Of a stretch of 64,000 bases of DNA, positions 1 through 9,221 are shown piece by piece. The first letter of the stretch is position 1. Each line of letters starts with the position of its first letter. Source of the DNA: Phycicoccus sp. M110.8 (lineage in GTDB: Bacteria; Actinomycetota; Actinomycetes; Actinomycetales; Dermatophilaceae); contig NZ_JAWDIC010000001.1 of the NCBI RefSeq assembly GCF_032464895.1, positions 2,108,001 through 2,172,000 on the forward strand, given 5' to 3'. The notes under the pieces are model-generated. The model was not told where the DNA came from and did not search any database. It saw only the letters and a program-made list of their open reading frames with translations. The translations under genes and the position numbers were made by a program.

Positions 1-2285
1 CACTCGGCGGCCGGCCCGGCATACCCCTGCTCGGCGGCGGCGTGGAGGGTCCACTGCGGGTCGTAGAGGTGGGTGCGCCCGAGGGCGCACAGGTCGGCGC
101 GACCGGCGAGCAGGATCGAGTTGACGTCGTCGTACGAGGAGATGGCGCCGACCGCGATGACGGCGACACCAGCGGGCCGCGCGACCTCGTGGCGGATGCG
201 GTCGGCGAACGGTGTCTGGTACGACCGGCCGAACGCCGGCTTCTCGTCCTGGGTGACCTGGCCGGACGAGACGTCGATGGCCGCGGCGCCGTGCTCGATG
301 AAGGCGCGCGCGATCTCGACGGCGTCGTGCTCGGTGTTGCCGTCGGGGACCCAGTCGGTCGCCGAGATCCGCACGGTGACCGGCACCGGCTCGGGCACGA
401 CCTCGCGCACCGCGTCGAAGACCTCGAGCGGGAAGCGCAGCCTGTTCTCCAGCGACCCGCCGTACTCGTCGGTGCGCACGTTCGAGATCGGCGACAGGAA
501 GGACGACAGCAGGTAGCCGTGGGCCGCGTGCACCTCGACGAGGTCGAAGCCGGCCTCGACGCCACGTCGGGCGGCGTCCCGGAAGTCGGCGACGACCTTG
601 TCCATGTCGGCCCGGGTCATCTCGCGCGGCACGTGGGTGGCCTCGCCGTAGGGCAGCGCCGACGGGCCGACGACCTCCCAGTTGCCGTCGGGCAGCGGCT
701 CGTCCATGCCCTCCCACATGAGCTTCGTCGAGCCCTTGCGGCCGGAGTGGCCCAGCTGGAGCCCGATCTTGGCGGTGCTGCGCTCGTGCACGAACCGGGT
801 GATCCGCGCCCACGCGTCGCGCTGCTCGTCGTCCCACAGGCCGGGGCAGCCGAGGGTGATGCGGCCCTCGGGAGAGACGCAGGTCATCTCCGACATGACC
901 AGGCCGGCGCCGCCGAGGGCCTTGGAGCCCAGGTGCACGAGGTGGAACTCGCCCGGCACGCCGTCGACCGCGACGTACATGTCCATGGGGGAGAGCACGA
1001 CGCGGTTCTTCAGCTCCAGCGCGCCGATCCGCACCGGCTGGAACATCGCCGGCGCCTCCTCGTCCGGTGACGACGGGGCGGCGCTGCCGGCAGCCGCCGG
1101 CGCCGCGGCGAGGTCACCGGCGACCTGCCGTGCGTAGGCCGCCCGGATGCGGGCGGCGAACTCCGCGTCGCGCTCCTCGAGGTTGGCGTAGGTGATCCGG
1201 CGCGAGCGGGTGAGCAGGTTGAAGACGAACGAGTCGTGGTCCTGGTCGGCGGCGTACATCCCGATGTTCTCGAACCACTCCAGGCTGGCCTGGGCCGCGC
1301 GCTGGGTCGACTCCACGACCGGCTTGCGCTCCTCCTGGTATGCCGTGAGCGCCGCCTCGACGGTCGGGTGCTCGTGCAGGCAGGCGGCCAGGGCGAGGGC
1401 GTCCTCCATGGCCAGCTTGGTGCCGGAGCCGATGGAGAAGTGGGCGGTGTGGGCGGCGTCGCCGAGCAGCACGACGTTGCCGTGGTGCCAGGACTCGTTG
1501 CGGACCGTGGTGAAGCTGATCCACTTCGAGTTGTTCGTCAGGATGCGGTGGCCGTGCAGGTCGTCGGCGAAGATCTCGGCGACCCGCTGCACGGCGTACT
1601 CGTCGGAGACCCCGGGCGGGAAGACCTCGTGCTCGGTGCGGTCGAAACCCGCTGCGCGCCAGACGTCCTCGTGCATCTCGACGATGAAGGTCGAGCCCTG
1701 GTCGGAGTACGGGTACCCGTGGATCTGCATGGTCCCGAACTCGGTGTTGCGGACGATGAACTGGAACGCCTCGAAGACGAGGTCGGTGCCGAACCAGATG
1801 TACTTGTTGTGCCGGCGGTCGAGGCTGGGGCCGAAGGCGTCGGCATACCTCGTGCGCACCTGCGAGTTGAGGCCGTCGGCGGCCACGACGAGGTCGTGCG
1901 TCGCGCGCAGCTCCTCGGTGTCGGGCGCCTCGGTGCGGTAGTGGACGACCACGCCGAGCTCGGCGGCGCGGGCCTGGAGCAGCCGCAGCAGCTCCTTGCG
2001 GCTCATCGCCGCGAAGCCCTGGCCGCCGATCGTCGAGGACCGCCCGTCGACGCTGACGTCGATGTCGGTCCAGCGCGCGAACTGCCGCTCCATCGCGGCG
2101 TGGATCGTGGTGTCGGCGTTCTCGATCCCGCCGAGCGTCTCGTCGGAGAAGACGACGCCGAAGCCGAAGGTGTCGTCGGGGGCGTTGCGCTCCCAGACGG
2201 TGACCTCGTGGGCCGGGTCGAGCTGCTTCATCAGGGCGGCGAGGTAGAGCCCACCGGGCCCCCCGCCGACGACTGCGATCCTCAT
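1..2285 (-). CDS. Bifunctional aryl-CoA flavin monooxygenase / OYE-type oxidoreductase (3' end outside window)
   Basis: The protein fuses an FAD aromatic monooxygenase (about residues 1-390; start MRIAVVGGGPGGLYLA, motif GDAAHTAHFSIGSGTKLAMEDA) to an Old Yellow Enzyme/NADH:flavin oxidoreductase domain from about residue 414 (FQPVRIGALELKNRVV; catalytic-type HAAHGYLLSSFLSP). This architecture is known for salicylyl-CoA 5-hydroxylase and for 2-aminobenzoyl-CoA monooxygenase/reductase. About 761 residues are visible, so only the extreme C terminus is missing. The ATG overlaps the stop of the upstream CoA ligase (ATGA), so the two are translationally coupled. The ligase presumably supplies the CoA-thioester substrate. 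Salicylyl-CoA and anthraniloyl-CoA cannot be told apart from sequence alone. Confidence 0.88.
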   Translation of the reverse strand, partial: MRIAVVGGGPGGLYLAALMKQLDPAHEVTVWERNAPDDTFGFGVVFSDETLGGIENADTTIHAAMERQFARWTDIDVSVDGRSSTIGGQGFAAMSRKELLRLLQARAAELGVVVHYRTEAPDTEELRATHDLVVAADGLNSQVRTRYADAFGPSLDRRHNKYIWFGTDLVFEAFQFIVRNTEFGTMQIHGYPYSDQGSTFIVEMHEDVWRAAGFDRTEHEVFPPGVSDEYAVQRVAEIFADDLHGHRILTNNSKWISFTTVRNESWHHGNVVLLGDAAHTAHFSIGSGTKLAMEDALALAACLHEHPTVEAALTAYQEERKPVVESTQRAAQASLEWFENIGMYAADQDHDSFVFNLLTRSRRITYANLEERDAEFAARIRAAYARQVAGDLAAAPAAAGSAAPSSPDEEAPAMFQPVRIGALELKNRVVLSPMDMYVAVDGVPGEFHLVHLGSKALGGAGLVMSEMTCVSPEGRITLGCPGLWDDEQRDAWARITRFVHERSTAKIGLQLGHSGRKGSTKLMWEGMDEPLPDGNWEVVGPSALPYGEATHVPREMTRADMDKVVADFRDAARRGVEAGFDLVEVHAAHGYLLSSFLSPISNVRTDEYGGSLENRLRFPLEVFDAVREVVPEPVPVTVRISATDWVPDGNTEHDAVEIARAFIEHGAAAIDVSSGQVTQDEKPAFGRSYQTPFADRIRHEVARPAGVAVIAVGAISSYDDVNSILLAGRADLCALGRTHLYDPQWTLHAAAEQGYAGPAAE

Positions 2286-4015
2286 GACGTCTCCTTGCCG
2301 GCCGTGCCGGCGGTGTCGGACAGGCCGGCCGCGCCGGCGGTGTCGGCTGGGTCGGCCTGGGCGTGCTGCGCCTGCTCGCGCAGCTTGAAGTGCTGGAGCT
2401 TGCCGCTGGTGTTCCGGGGCAGCCGGTCGACGAAGCGGACCCGCCGCGGGTACTTGTACGGGGCGAGGGTGGCCTTGACGTGGTCCTGGATCTCGCGGAC
2501 CTTGGCGTCGTCGCCGACGACGCCCTCGCGCAGGACGACGAAGGCGCTGACGATCGAGCCGCGCTCGGCGTCGGGCTCGCCGACCACCCCGACCTCGACG
2601 ACGTCGGGGTGGGCGTCGATCGCCGCCTCGACCTCGGGAGCGCCGATGTTGTAGCCGGAGGAGACGATCATGCTGTCGGTGCGGGCGCGGTAGAAGAAGT
2701 AGCCGTCCTCGTCCTGCACGAAGGTGTCACCGGTGACGTTCCACCCGTCGACGACGTAGCCGAGCTGGCGCTCGTCGTCGAGGTAGCGGCAGCCCACCGG
2801 GCCGATCACCGCGAGGCGCCCCTCGGTGCCGGGCGGGACGGGACGGTCGTCGGGGCCGAGGATCGTGGCGCGGTACCCGGGGACCGGCCTGCCGGTGCTG
2901 CCCGCGCGGATGTCGTCGCCGGCCGCGGAGATGAAGATGTGCAGCATCTCGGTGGCGCCGATGCCGTCGATCACCTTGAGCCCCAGCTCGTGGTGGATCG
3001 TCTCCCACACGTCCTGGGCGATGTGCTCGCCGGCGCTGACGGCCTTGCGCAGGCCGCGCAGGCGCCCGAGGTTGCCGCTCTTGATGACCTGCTTGTATGC
3101 CGTGGGCGCGGTCGCGAGGACGGTCACCCCGTGCTCCTCGACGATCTCGGCGAGCTGGACCGGCGTGGCGGCCTCGGTGAGCAGGGCGCAGGCGCCGGCC
3201 CGCAGCGGGAAGACGACGAGCATGCCCAGCCCGAACGTGAAGGCGAACGGCGCGGTGCAGGCGACCACGTCGTCGGCCTCGAGGCGCAGGACGTGCCGGC
3301 CGAAGGTGTTGTCGATCGACAGGATGTCGCGCTGGAAGTGCGTGGTGATCTTGGGGACGCCGGTGCTGCCCGACGTCGGGCCGAAGAGGGCGACGTCGTC
3401 GGCTGCGGTGTCCACGGCCTCGAACTCGCCGGACTTCGTGGCAGCGCGGCGGGTGAGGTCGTCGGCGGAGTCGCCGGCGTAGGGGACGACGACCAGGTCG
3501 GGCGCGACGGTGTCACGCACGGCGTGGACGTCCTCGACGAAGCGGTGGTCGACGAGGGCGACCGACGGCTGTGTCTTCTCCACGATCGGCCCCAGCTCGC
3601 GGGCGCGCAGGGCGGCCATGGTCGTGACGACCACCCCGCCGGCCTTGAGCGTGCCGAGCCAGGCGGCGACGGTCCACGGCGTGTTGGGGGCGCGCAGCAG
3701 CACGCGGTTGCCCGGGACGAGCCCGAGGTCCTCGGTGAGGACGGCAGCGACCTGGTTGGTGCGGGTGAGCAGCTCGCCGTAGGTCCACACCGTGCCGTCG
3801 GGCGTGCGGAGCGCGGGGCGGTCAGGGCCGTGGGTGCGGATGGTCTCGTCGAGCAGCTCGACGGCGGCGTTGAGCCGCTCGGGGTACTGCAGGTCCGGGG
3901 TCGTGAACTCGAGCACCGGCCACTGCTCGGCCGGCGGCAGGTGGTCGCGGGCGAACGTGTCGACGTGGCCGCTCGGCGACAGGCCGGGCCGGGGACGGGT
4001 GGGGGTGGACGACAT
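2282..4015 (-). CDS. Aromatic acid-CoA ligase (benzoate/2-aminobenzoate-CoA ligase family)
   Basis: This 577-aa ANL-superfamily AMP-forming ligase has the P-loop-like motif PTSGSTGVPKITTH, GIGATEMLHIF in the A5 region, and the C-terminal hinge RTDSMIVSSGYNIGAPEVE, ending with the lysine motif RNTSGKLQ. It would activate an aromatic carboxylate to its CoA thioester. The reading frame stays open upstream, but the ATG at 4015 (MSSTPTRPRP) gives a 4-bp overlap with the thioesterase gene and a normal family length, so that start is chosen. Salicylate and anthranilate are the most likely substrates given the downstream monooxygenase/OYE fusion. Confidence 0.87.
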   Translation of the reverse strand: MSSTPTRPRPGLSPSGHVDTFARDHLPPAEQWPVLEFTTPDLQYPERLNAAVELLDETIRTHGPDRPALRTPDGTVWTYGELLTRTNQVAAVLTEDLGLVPGNRVLLRAPNTPWTVAAWLGTLKAGGVVVTTMAALRARELGPIVEKTQPSVALVDHRFVEDVHAVRDTVAPDLVVVPYAGDSADDLTRRAATKSGEFEAVDTAADDVALFGPTSGSTGVPKITTHFQRDILSIDNTFGRHVLRLEADDVVACTAPFAFTFGLGMLVVFPLRAGACALLTEAATPVQLAEIVEEHGVTVLATAPTAYKQVIKSGNLGRLRGLRKAVSAGEHIAQDVWETIHHELGLKVIDGIGATEMLHIFISAAGDDIRAGSTGRPVPGYRATILGPDDRPVPPGTEGRLAVIGPVGCRYLDDERQLGYVVDGWNVTGDTFVQDEDGYFFYRARTDSMIVSSGYNIGAPEVEAAIDAHPDVVEVGVVGEPDAERGSIVSAFVVLREGVVGDDAKVREIQDHVKATLAPYKYPRRVRFVDRLPRNTSGKLQHFKLREQAQHAQADPADTAGAAGLSDTAGTAGKETS

Positions 4016-4941
4016 CACGAGCCTCCGGAGCTGGTGCGGATCATGCCTTCCTGCACGACGGTCGCCAGGTGCTCGCCGTCGGGGGTGAAGAAGCGGCCGA
4101 GGCCCACACCACGGCCGGTGTCGGCGGCGACGGCCTCCTGCGCGTAGAGCAGCCAGCCGTCGAGGACGCCCGGACCGGGCGCGCGGTGGAACCACATGGC
4201 GTGGTCGAGGCTGGCCGTGACCAGGCCGGGCTGCGCCCACGGCACCCCGAGCACCCGCAGCACCGGCTCGAGGATCGTGTAGTCGCAGACATAGGCGAGC
4301 GCCGCGAGGTCGCGCTGCGCGTCGGTGAGCCCGTCGACCGGCCGCAGGGCGTCGAACGGCTTGACCCACACGGCCTGCTGGGGCGCGCGGCCGCCGTCGA
4401 CCTCGACGTAGACCGGGCCCGGGACGTGCCGCATGTCGAAGCTGCGCCCGCCCGCCCAGTACCCCTTGGACTCCGCGGTCATCGTCGTGCCGTCGCCCGG
4501 CACCACGTCCGCGAGGTATGCCGCGGAGCTGGGCAGCGACTCCGGTGCCGGTACGCCGGTGGGCGCGGCCGCGGCATACCGGCCTCCCTCCTCGCCGGCG
4601 GCGAAGCTGGCGAGGCAGGCGTAGGCGGGCTTGCCGTTCTGGAACGCGCGGACCTGCCTGGTCGCGTAGCCGCGTCCGTCGCGCAGTACCTCGACCTCGT
4701 AGGTGACCGGCGCCCCGATGTCGACCGGGCGCATGAAGTAGCTGTGCATCGAGTGCATGGCCTTGCCGTCGGTGACCGTGAGCATGGCCGCCGCGGCGGC
4801 CTGCGCCACCATGTCGCCGCCGTAGGCCTTCGGCCACGGGCACGGCTGGGTCGTGGCGGTGAAGGCCACGTCGAAGTGGTGCGGCTCGGTGGGGGTGAGG
4901 ACCAGCGCAGCGGCGAGGACCTCGGACGTGGGTCCGCTCAC
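4015..4941 (-). CDS. Acyl-CoA thioesterase II (TesB-type double hot-dog)
   Basis: The 308-aa protein has the two-hot-dog layout of TesB. The N-terminal half carries WPKAYGGDMVAQAAAAA and HSMHSYFMRPVDIGAP; the C-terminal half carries SLDHAMWFHRAPGPGVLDGWLLY and a D-x-x-G-R-G-V-G-L-G region. It probably releases CoA from a hydroxylated aryl-CoA, for example gentisyl-CoA to gentisate. The GTG start at 4941 overlaps the cupin stop by 4 bp (GTGA), and its own stop overlaps the ligase ATG, so the operon is tightly coupled. The longer open frame upstream (to 5058) lies inside the cupin gene and is not used. Confidence 0.85.
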   Translation of the reverse strand: MSGPTSEVLAAALVLTPTEPHHFDVAFTATTQPCPWPKAYGGDMVAQAAAAAMLTVTDGKAMHSMHSYFMRPVDIGAPVTYEVEVLRDGRGYATRQVRAFQNGKPAYACLASFAAGEEGGRYAAAAPTGVPAPESLPSSAAYLADVVPGDGTTMTAESKGYWAGGRSFDMRHVPGPVYVEVDGGRAPQQAVWVKPFDALRPVDGLTDAQRDLAALAYVCDYTILEPVLRVLGVPWAQPGLVTASLDHAMWFHRAPGPGVLDGWLLYAQEAVAADTGRGVGLGRFFTPDGEHLATVVQEGMIRTSSGGS

Positions 4942-5423
4942 GGGCGGTCCACCCAGTTGCGCAGGGCGGCGTCGTCGACCTGCGGGAGGTTGACGACGAT
5001 GTTCTCGGGGGTGCGCGTGGTCATCCAGGTGAGGGGGTTGTTGCGGTCGAGGTTGCACTCGACGTGGGGCATGAAGGGCGGCACGAAGACCCAGTCGCCC
5101 TCCTCCATGTCGAGGTAGTCCTCGAACCGCTCCCCGAAGTAGATGCGGGCCCGGCCGGAGAGGACGTAGCCGCCGGTCTCGGCCTCGCCGTGGTGGTGGG
5201 GGACCGAGCGGTAGCCGGCCTCGTTGCTGACCTTGCCGAACCAGAGCCGCTTCGCCGGCGTGTGCTGGATGCTGACGCCCGAGACGCGCGTGGCGCCGCC
5301 CGACTGGCCCGTGTCGCCGAGCTCTGAGCCGGCCCGGGTCACGACCGGGACGACGAGGCCGTTCTCGCTCGCCCAGGGGGTGGGGTCGCCCTCGAGCTGG
5401 TACTTGCTGAAGTCGGGTTCCAC
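4938..5423 (-). CDS. Single-domain cupin protein in aromatic CoA operon
   Basis: This 161-aa protein has one cupin barrel with metal-ligand-type motifs PHHHGEAETGGYVLSGRARI and VPPFMPHVECNL. Its role is probably dioxygenase-like or isomerase-like in the aromatic pathway. It is too short for a canonical gentisate 1,2-dioxygenase (about 350 aa, two cupins), so that name is not given. The GTG start at 5423 is chosen because a good ribosome site (GGAGCT) lies just upstream and because the upstream extension is low-complexity Arg/Ser-rich. Its stop overlaps the thioesterase start. Confidence 0.75.
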   Translation of the reverse strand: MEPDFSKYQLEGDPTPWASENGLVVPVVTRAGSELGDTGQSGGATRVSGVSIQHTPAKRLWFGKVSNEAGYRSVPHHHGEAETGGYVLSGRARIYFGERFEDYLDMEEGDWVFVPPFMPHVECNLDRNNPLTWMTTRTPENIVVNLPQVDDAALRNWVDRP

Positions 5424-5457
5424 GGGAGCTCCTTGGTCGTCAGGTGGGGCTGGGTCG

Positions 5458-6270
5458 TCAGGTGAGGCGGATCGTGTTGCGCAGCAGGCCGATGCCCTCG
5501 ATCTCGGTCTCGAGGACCTGCCCGTCGGCGAGGAAGCGCTGCGGGTCACGGGCGGTGCCGACCCCGCCCGGCGTGCCGGTGAGCACGAGGTCGCCGGGAC
5601 ACAGGACCGTGAAGGTCGAGATGTAGGCGAGCAGGTCGGCGGCGTCGAAGACCAGGGTCCCGGTGCTGTCGCGCTGCACCTCCTCGCCGTCGACGCGGCA
5701 GGTGATGGTCAGGCCGGCTGCCGGGTCGACCTCGTCGGGCGTGACGACGACCGGCCCGGTCGGGGTCGAGCGGTCCCACGCCTTGCCCTGGAACCACTGC
5801 AGCGTGCGGTATTGCCAGTCCCGCACCGAGACGTCGTTGGCGACCGTGTACCCGGCGATCGCGGCCGAGGCCGTCGCGCGGTCGGCCCGCCGGATCGTGC
5901 TGCCGACGACGACCGCCAGCTCCGCCTCCCAGTCGACGTCCACGTCGGCCGGCAGGTCGATGTCGTCCTTCGGGCCGACGAGGCTGTCGGCGTACTTGGC
6001 GAAGAGCGTCGGGTGCGTCGGTAGGTCGCGGCCAGTCTCGCGGATGTGCTCGCCGTAGTTGAGGCCGCAGCAGACGACCTTGCCGGGGCGGGGGAGCGGG
6101 GCGAGCACCTCGACGTCGTCGAGCAGGTCGCCGAGCGGGGCGCTGGCGTCGAGCCGGCCGCCGCCGGCGAGGTGCGCGGAGAGGTCGGGCGCCGCGAGCG
6201 CGCGCCAGCCGTCCGGGGTCCGCGCCGCGGCCGTGTTGGTGCCGCGCGTGGCGACGGTGCCGAACTGCAT
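5458..6270 (-). CDS. Fumarylacetoacetate hydrolase-family protein (fumarylpyruvate hydrolase candidate)
   Basis: The 270-aa protein has the FAH fold signatures CCGLNYGEHIRE, the metal-binding E-x-E segment DWEAELAVVVG, ANDVSVRDWQYR, and the C-terminal LTGTPGGVG. Family members cleave C-C bonds in fumarylpyruvate or acylpyruvates at the end of the gentisate and related ring-cleavage routes. It is the first gene of the leftward operon, 34 bp before the cupin. The ATG at 6270 sits close behind a TTGACG promoter element, so the transcript may have a very short leader or none. A different C-C hydrolase substrate is possible. Confidence 0.82.
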   Translation of the reverse strand: MQFGTVATRGTNTAAARTPDGWRALAAPDLSAHLAGGGRLDASAPLGDLLDDVEVLAPLPRPGKVVCCGLNYGEHIRETGRDLPTHPTLFAKYADSLVGPKDDIDLPADVDVDWEAELAVVVGSTIRRADRATASAAIAGYTVANDVSVRDWQYRTLQWFQGKAWDRSTPTGPVVVTPDEVDPAAGLTITCRVDGEEVQRDSTGTLVFDAADLLAYISTFTVLCPGDLVLTGTPGGVGTARDPQRFLADGQVLETEIEGIGLLRNTIRLT

Positions 6271-6434
6271 ATAGCGAGATTTTCACGATCGTCGTCAAAC
6301 GTCAATAGGTCCGCTAGGCTCTCCGTCGTGCCACGGCGCCCGGCGCCGACCACCCGGGCGTTCCGTGGACCCCGACGCGCACGCGAGTGCCCCGAGGGCG
6401 CCGACCGAGGACCTGTCCGACCGCTGGAGGACCC
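6271..6434. promoter_or_regulatory. Divergent promoter region of aromatic operon and ridA
   Basis: This AT-richer stretch lies between two divergent genes. On the minus strand TTGACG (near 6300) followed by AAAATCTCGCTATAT reads as a promoter pointing into the FAH gene. The palindrome ACGATCGT is embedded in it at about 6287-6294. It is a reasonable place for the PaaX-type regulator encoded nearby to bind, but no established PaaX consensus is visible. Confidence 0.45.
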
Positions 6435-6866
6435 ATGACCGCCAACCCACTCACCCCCGTCGCCGTCAACCCGGCGTCGCTGCCGGCGCCGAGCGGCTAC
6501 TCGCACGGGACGCTGTCCGGCAACACCCTCTACCTGGGCGGCCAGACCGCCCTGGACGCCGACATGCGGATCGTCCCGGGCGGGATCGTCGAGCAGTTCC
6601 GCCAGGCGTTCTCCAACGTCCTGGCGACCCTGGCCGAGGCCGGCGGCGTGCCGGAGGACCTCGTGAGCATCACGATCTACCTCACCGACATCCCGGACTA
6701 CCAGGCGCACGGCCGCGAGATCGGGCAGGTGTGGCGCGAGCTGGCCGGGCCGGTCTACCCCGCGATGGCGGGCATCGGCACGACGGCGCTGTGGCAGCCC
6801 GAGGCCATGATCGAGATCCTCGGCGTCGCCGTCATCCCGGACGAGCGGCTGAAGCCTGCGCGGTGA
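6435..6866 (+). CDS. RidA/YjgF-family protein with a non-canonical active site
   Basis: This 143-aa single-domain protein of the RidA family has GYSHGTLSGNTLYLGGQTALD at the N terminus and the trimer-core segment SNVLATLAEAGG. Canonical RidA imine deaminases carry an essential Arg in a P-A-R motif; here the aligned motif reads YPAMAGIG, so the Arg is replaced by Met. It may therefore not act as a general imine/enamine deaminase and may serve a pathway-specific hydrolase role. The ATG at 6435 follows GGAGGACCC. Its 3' end overlaps the convergent PaaX gene by 35 bp. Confidence 0.85.
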   Translation: MTANPLTPVAVNPASLPAPSGYSHGTLSGNTLYLGGQTALDADMRIVPGGIVEQFRQAFSNVLATLAEAGGVPEDLVSITIYLTDIPDYQAHGREIGQVWRELAGPVYPAMAGIGTTALWQPEAMIEILGVAVIPDERLKPAR

Positions 6867-7704
6867 CGAAGTCGTGCGCCGGCCCGGCCAGGGCGCGGTG
6901 CAGCGCGAAGAACGTCTCCGCCGCACGGGTCCCGGACCAGTCCTCCGGGAGCAGGTCGGTCGGCAGGCCGGGGTCGAGGTAGGGTAGGCGGCGCCACGCG
7001 GTCAGCGCCCGCAGGTGGTCGGCGAACGCCTCCCCGTCGCCCGGCCGGGCGACGGGCTTCCCGGCGGCTGCCGCCTCCCACCTGCGCAGGGCGGGCTCGT
7101 GCGCCTCGAGGAAGTCGTCGTAGAGCTGCTCGAGCGCGTCGAGGTCCCACCAGTGCGCGACCTTCGTCGCCGGGTCGCCGAAGGCGAGGTACTCCGCACG
7201 GAAGAGGTCGACGTACGGCTCCAGGCCGTCCGCCAACAGCGCTTCGCGGGTGTCCTGCGCGAGGTGCCCCGGCGCGATCCACACGCCCGACGACACGGTC
7301 CCGAACCCCAGCCACGACAGCCGCGCGCGCAGGGTGTGCCGCTTCTGCCGCTCGCTCTCGGGCACCGAGAACACGGCCAGCACCCAGTCCCGCTCGGAGG
7401 CGGGCCGGGTGGCGAAGATCCGGCGGTCGCCGAGCTCGAGGACGCGGCCGGCATACCCCGACAGCGCGTAGCCCGCCACGCCGTCGCGGCGCTCGGACTC
7501 GACGATGCCGCGCCGCTTGAGGCGGGTCAGTGCCGAGCGGACGGCCTGGTCGTCGACGCCGGCTGCGGCCATGAGCCGGATCAGCGCGCTGACGCTGATC
7601 CAGCCGCCGAGGTCGCGGACGTACAGCCCGAGCAGGGTGACGATGAGGGCCCGGGGTGGCTGGGGGCCGCGGTCGGCGCCGCCGTCGAGGTCCGTCGTCG
7701 TCAC
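6832..7704 (-). CDS. PaaX-family transcriptional regulator
   Basis: The 290-aa protein has the PaaX N-terminal winged HTH (residues about 15-85; ISVSALIRLMAAAGVDDQAV, SALTRLKRRGIVESE), the central SVPESERQKRHTLRARLSWLGFG segment and the C-terminal PaaX domain (WRRLPYLDPGLPTDLLPEDW). PaaX proteins repress phenylacetate and related aryl-CoA operons and are released by an aryl-CoA ligand. Its position beside a CoA-dependent aromatic operon suggests it controls genes 1-6270, with an aryl-CoA as inducer. It is divergent from the malic enzyme gene. Confidence 0.9.
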   Translation of the reverse strand: MTTTDLDGGADRGPQPPRALIVTLLGLYVRDLGGWISVSALIRLMAAAGVDDQAVRSALTRLKRRGIVESERRDGVAGYALSGYAGRVLELGDRRIFATRPASERDWVLAVFSVPESERQKRHTLRARLSWLGFGTVSSGVWIAPGHLAQDTREALLADGLEPYVDLFRAEYLAFGDPATKVAHWWDLDALEQLYDDFLEAHEPALRRWEAAAAGKPVARPGDGEAFADHLRALTAWRRLPYLDPGLPTDLLPEDWSGTRAAETFFALHRALAGPAHDFVTAQASAARPG

Positions 7705-7793
7705 GGGGGCACAGTAGCCCGTGGGCGAACCGGTGGACGGGGGTTGTCCGGCGAGGACGCCTGCCCGTAGTCTTCCGTCAGACAGAACCGTGA

Positions 7794-7808
7794 ATCCGTA
7801 TCGTGGAA
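7794..7808. promoter_or_regulatory. Probable IclR-type operator upstream of malic enzyme
   Basis: ATCCGTATCGTGGAA matches 13 of 15 positions of the inverted-repeat consensus TTCCRYRTYRCGGAA seen at the uricase, hyi and iclR promoters in this window. It ends 15 bp before the malic enzyme ATG, a position suited to repression. The assignment rests only on similarity. Confidence 0.45.
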
Positions 7809-7823
7809 GAACGAGGCCGACCG

Positions 7824-9218
7824 ATGCCTGCTCCGAGTCCCGGGTACTCCATCACCGTGCGCGCCGAGGCGCCCGCCGCGATCGACACGACGGGGGTGGT
7901 GGCCGCGGCGGTCGCGGAGGCCGGCGGCGCCCTCACCGCGCTCGACGTCGTGGAGTCGCGCGGGCAGAGCCTGGTCGTCGACGTCACGTGCAACGCCTCG
8001 GACGCCGACCACGCCGACCGCATCACCGCGCAGATCGCCGCCGTGCCCGGCGTCAAGGTGCGCAAGGTCAGTGACCGCACGTTCCTCCTGCACCTCGGCG
8101 GCAAGCTCGAGGTGGTGCCCAAGGTGCCGCTCAAGCACCGCGACGACCTGTCCCGCGCCTACACGCCCGGCGTCGCGCGCGTCTGCCTGGCCATCGCCGA
8201 GAACCCCGACGACGCAAGGCGCCTCACCATCAAGCGCAACACCGTCGCCGTCGTCACCGACGGGTCGGCGGTCCTGGGGCTGGGCAACATCGGCCCGGCG
8301 GCCGCGCTGCCGGTCATGGAGGGCAAGGCCGCGCTCTTCAAGCAGTTCGCGGGGGTGGACGCCTGGCCCGTCTGCCTCGACACCCAGGACACCGAGGAGA
8401 TCATCCGGACGGTCAAGGCGCTCGCCCCCGTCTACGGCGGCGTCAACCTCGAGGACATCTCCGCGCCGCGCTGCTTCGAGATCGAGCAGCGGCTGCGTGA
8501 CGAGCTGGACATCCCGGTCTTCCACGACGACCAGCACGGCACGGCCATCGTGGTGCTCGCCGCCCTCACCAACGCGCTGCGGGTCGTGGGCAAGAAGGTC
8601 GAGGACGTCCGGATCGTCGTCTCCGGGGTGGGCGCCGCGGGCCACGCGATCGTGCGCCTCCTCGACGCCCAGGGCGCGCGCGACATCGTGGGCTGCGACC
8701 GGCACGGCGCCCTCGACCCCGACGCGCAGCACAGCGACGAGTTCCGCGGCTGGATCGCCAGGAACACCAACCCCCGCAAGGTCCGCGGCACGCTGAAGGA
8801 GGTGCTCGCGGGCGCCGACATCTTCATCGGCGTCTCGGCCCCGAACCTCCTGGACGAGGACGACATCGCCGGCATGGCGCACGACGCGATCGTCTTCGCC
8901 CTGGCCAACCCCGATCCCGAGGTCGACCCCGTCGCTGCGAGCCGGCACGCCGCTGTGGTCGCGACCGGGCGGTCCGACTACGCCAACCAGATCAACAACG
9001 TGCTGGCCTTCCCCGGGTTCTTCCGCGGGCTGCTCGACGCCGGGGTCAGCGACATCACCGACGAGATGATGATCGCCGCGGCCACCGCCATCGCCGACTG
9101 CGTCCACCCGGATGAGCTCAACGCGAGCTTCATCGTGCCAAGCGTGTTCGACCCCGAGGTGGCGCCCGCGGTGGCGTCGGCCGTGCGGCACGCCGCCGGT
9201 GCAGAAGGGAAGGCCTGA
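7824..9218 (+). CDS. NAD(P)-dependent malic enzyme with N-terminal ACT domain
   Basis: This 464-aa protein oxidatively decarboxylates malate to pyruvate. Residues about 1-80 resemble an ACT regulatory domain. The malic domain follows ([49 protein letters not shown]), then a Rossmann NAD domain ([16 protein letters not shown]). The ATG at 7824 with GAGG seven bases upstream is preferred to the GTG at 7803. A probable IclR-type operator just upstream suggests co-regulation with malate synthase, which makes malate from the glyoxylate produced by purine breakdown. The DUF6986 gene follows after 3 bp. Confidence 0.92.
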   Translation: MPAPSPGYSITVRAEAPAAIDTTGVVAAAVAEAGGALTALDVVESRGQSLVVDVTCNASDADHADRITAQIAAVPGVKVRKVSDRTFLLHLGGKLEVVPKVPLKHRDDLSRAYTPGVARVCLAIAENPDDARRLTIKRNTVAVVTDGSAVLGLGNIGPAAALPVMEGKAALFKQFAGVDAWPVCLDTQDTEEIIRTVKALAPVYGGVNLEDISAPRCFEIEQRLRDELDIPVFHDDQHGTAIVVLAALTNALRVVGKKVEDVRIVVSGVGAAGHAIVRLLDAQGARDIVGCDRHGALDPDAQHSDEFRGWIARNTNPRKVRGTLKEVLAGADIFIGVSAPNLLDEDDIAGMAHDAIVFALANPDPEVDPVAASRHAAVVATGRSDYANQINNVLAFPGFFRGLLDAGVSDITDEMMIAAATAIADCVHPDELNASFIVPSVFDPEVAPAVASAVRHAAGAEGKA

Positions 9219-9221
9219 CCG

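Noticed and set aside
2282-4843. Long start for the CoA ligase (853 codons)
   Set aside because: The extra 276 codons overlap the thioesterase gene out of frame; the ATG at 4015 gives the normal family length and a 4-bp overlap.
4938-5423. Cupin as gentisate 1,2-dioxygenase
   Set aside because: Single cupin of 161 aa; the known enzyme is a two-cupin protein of about twice the length.
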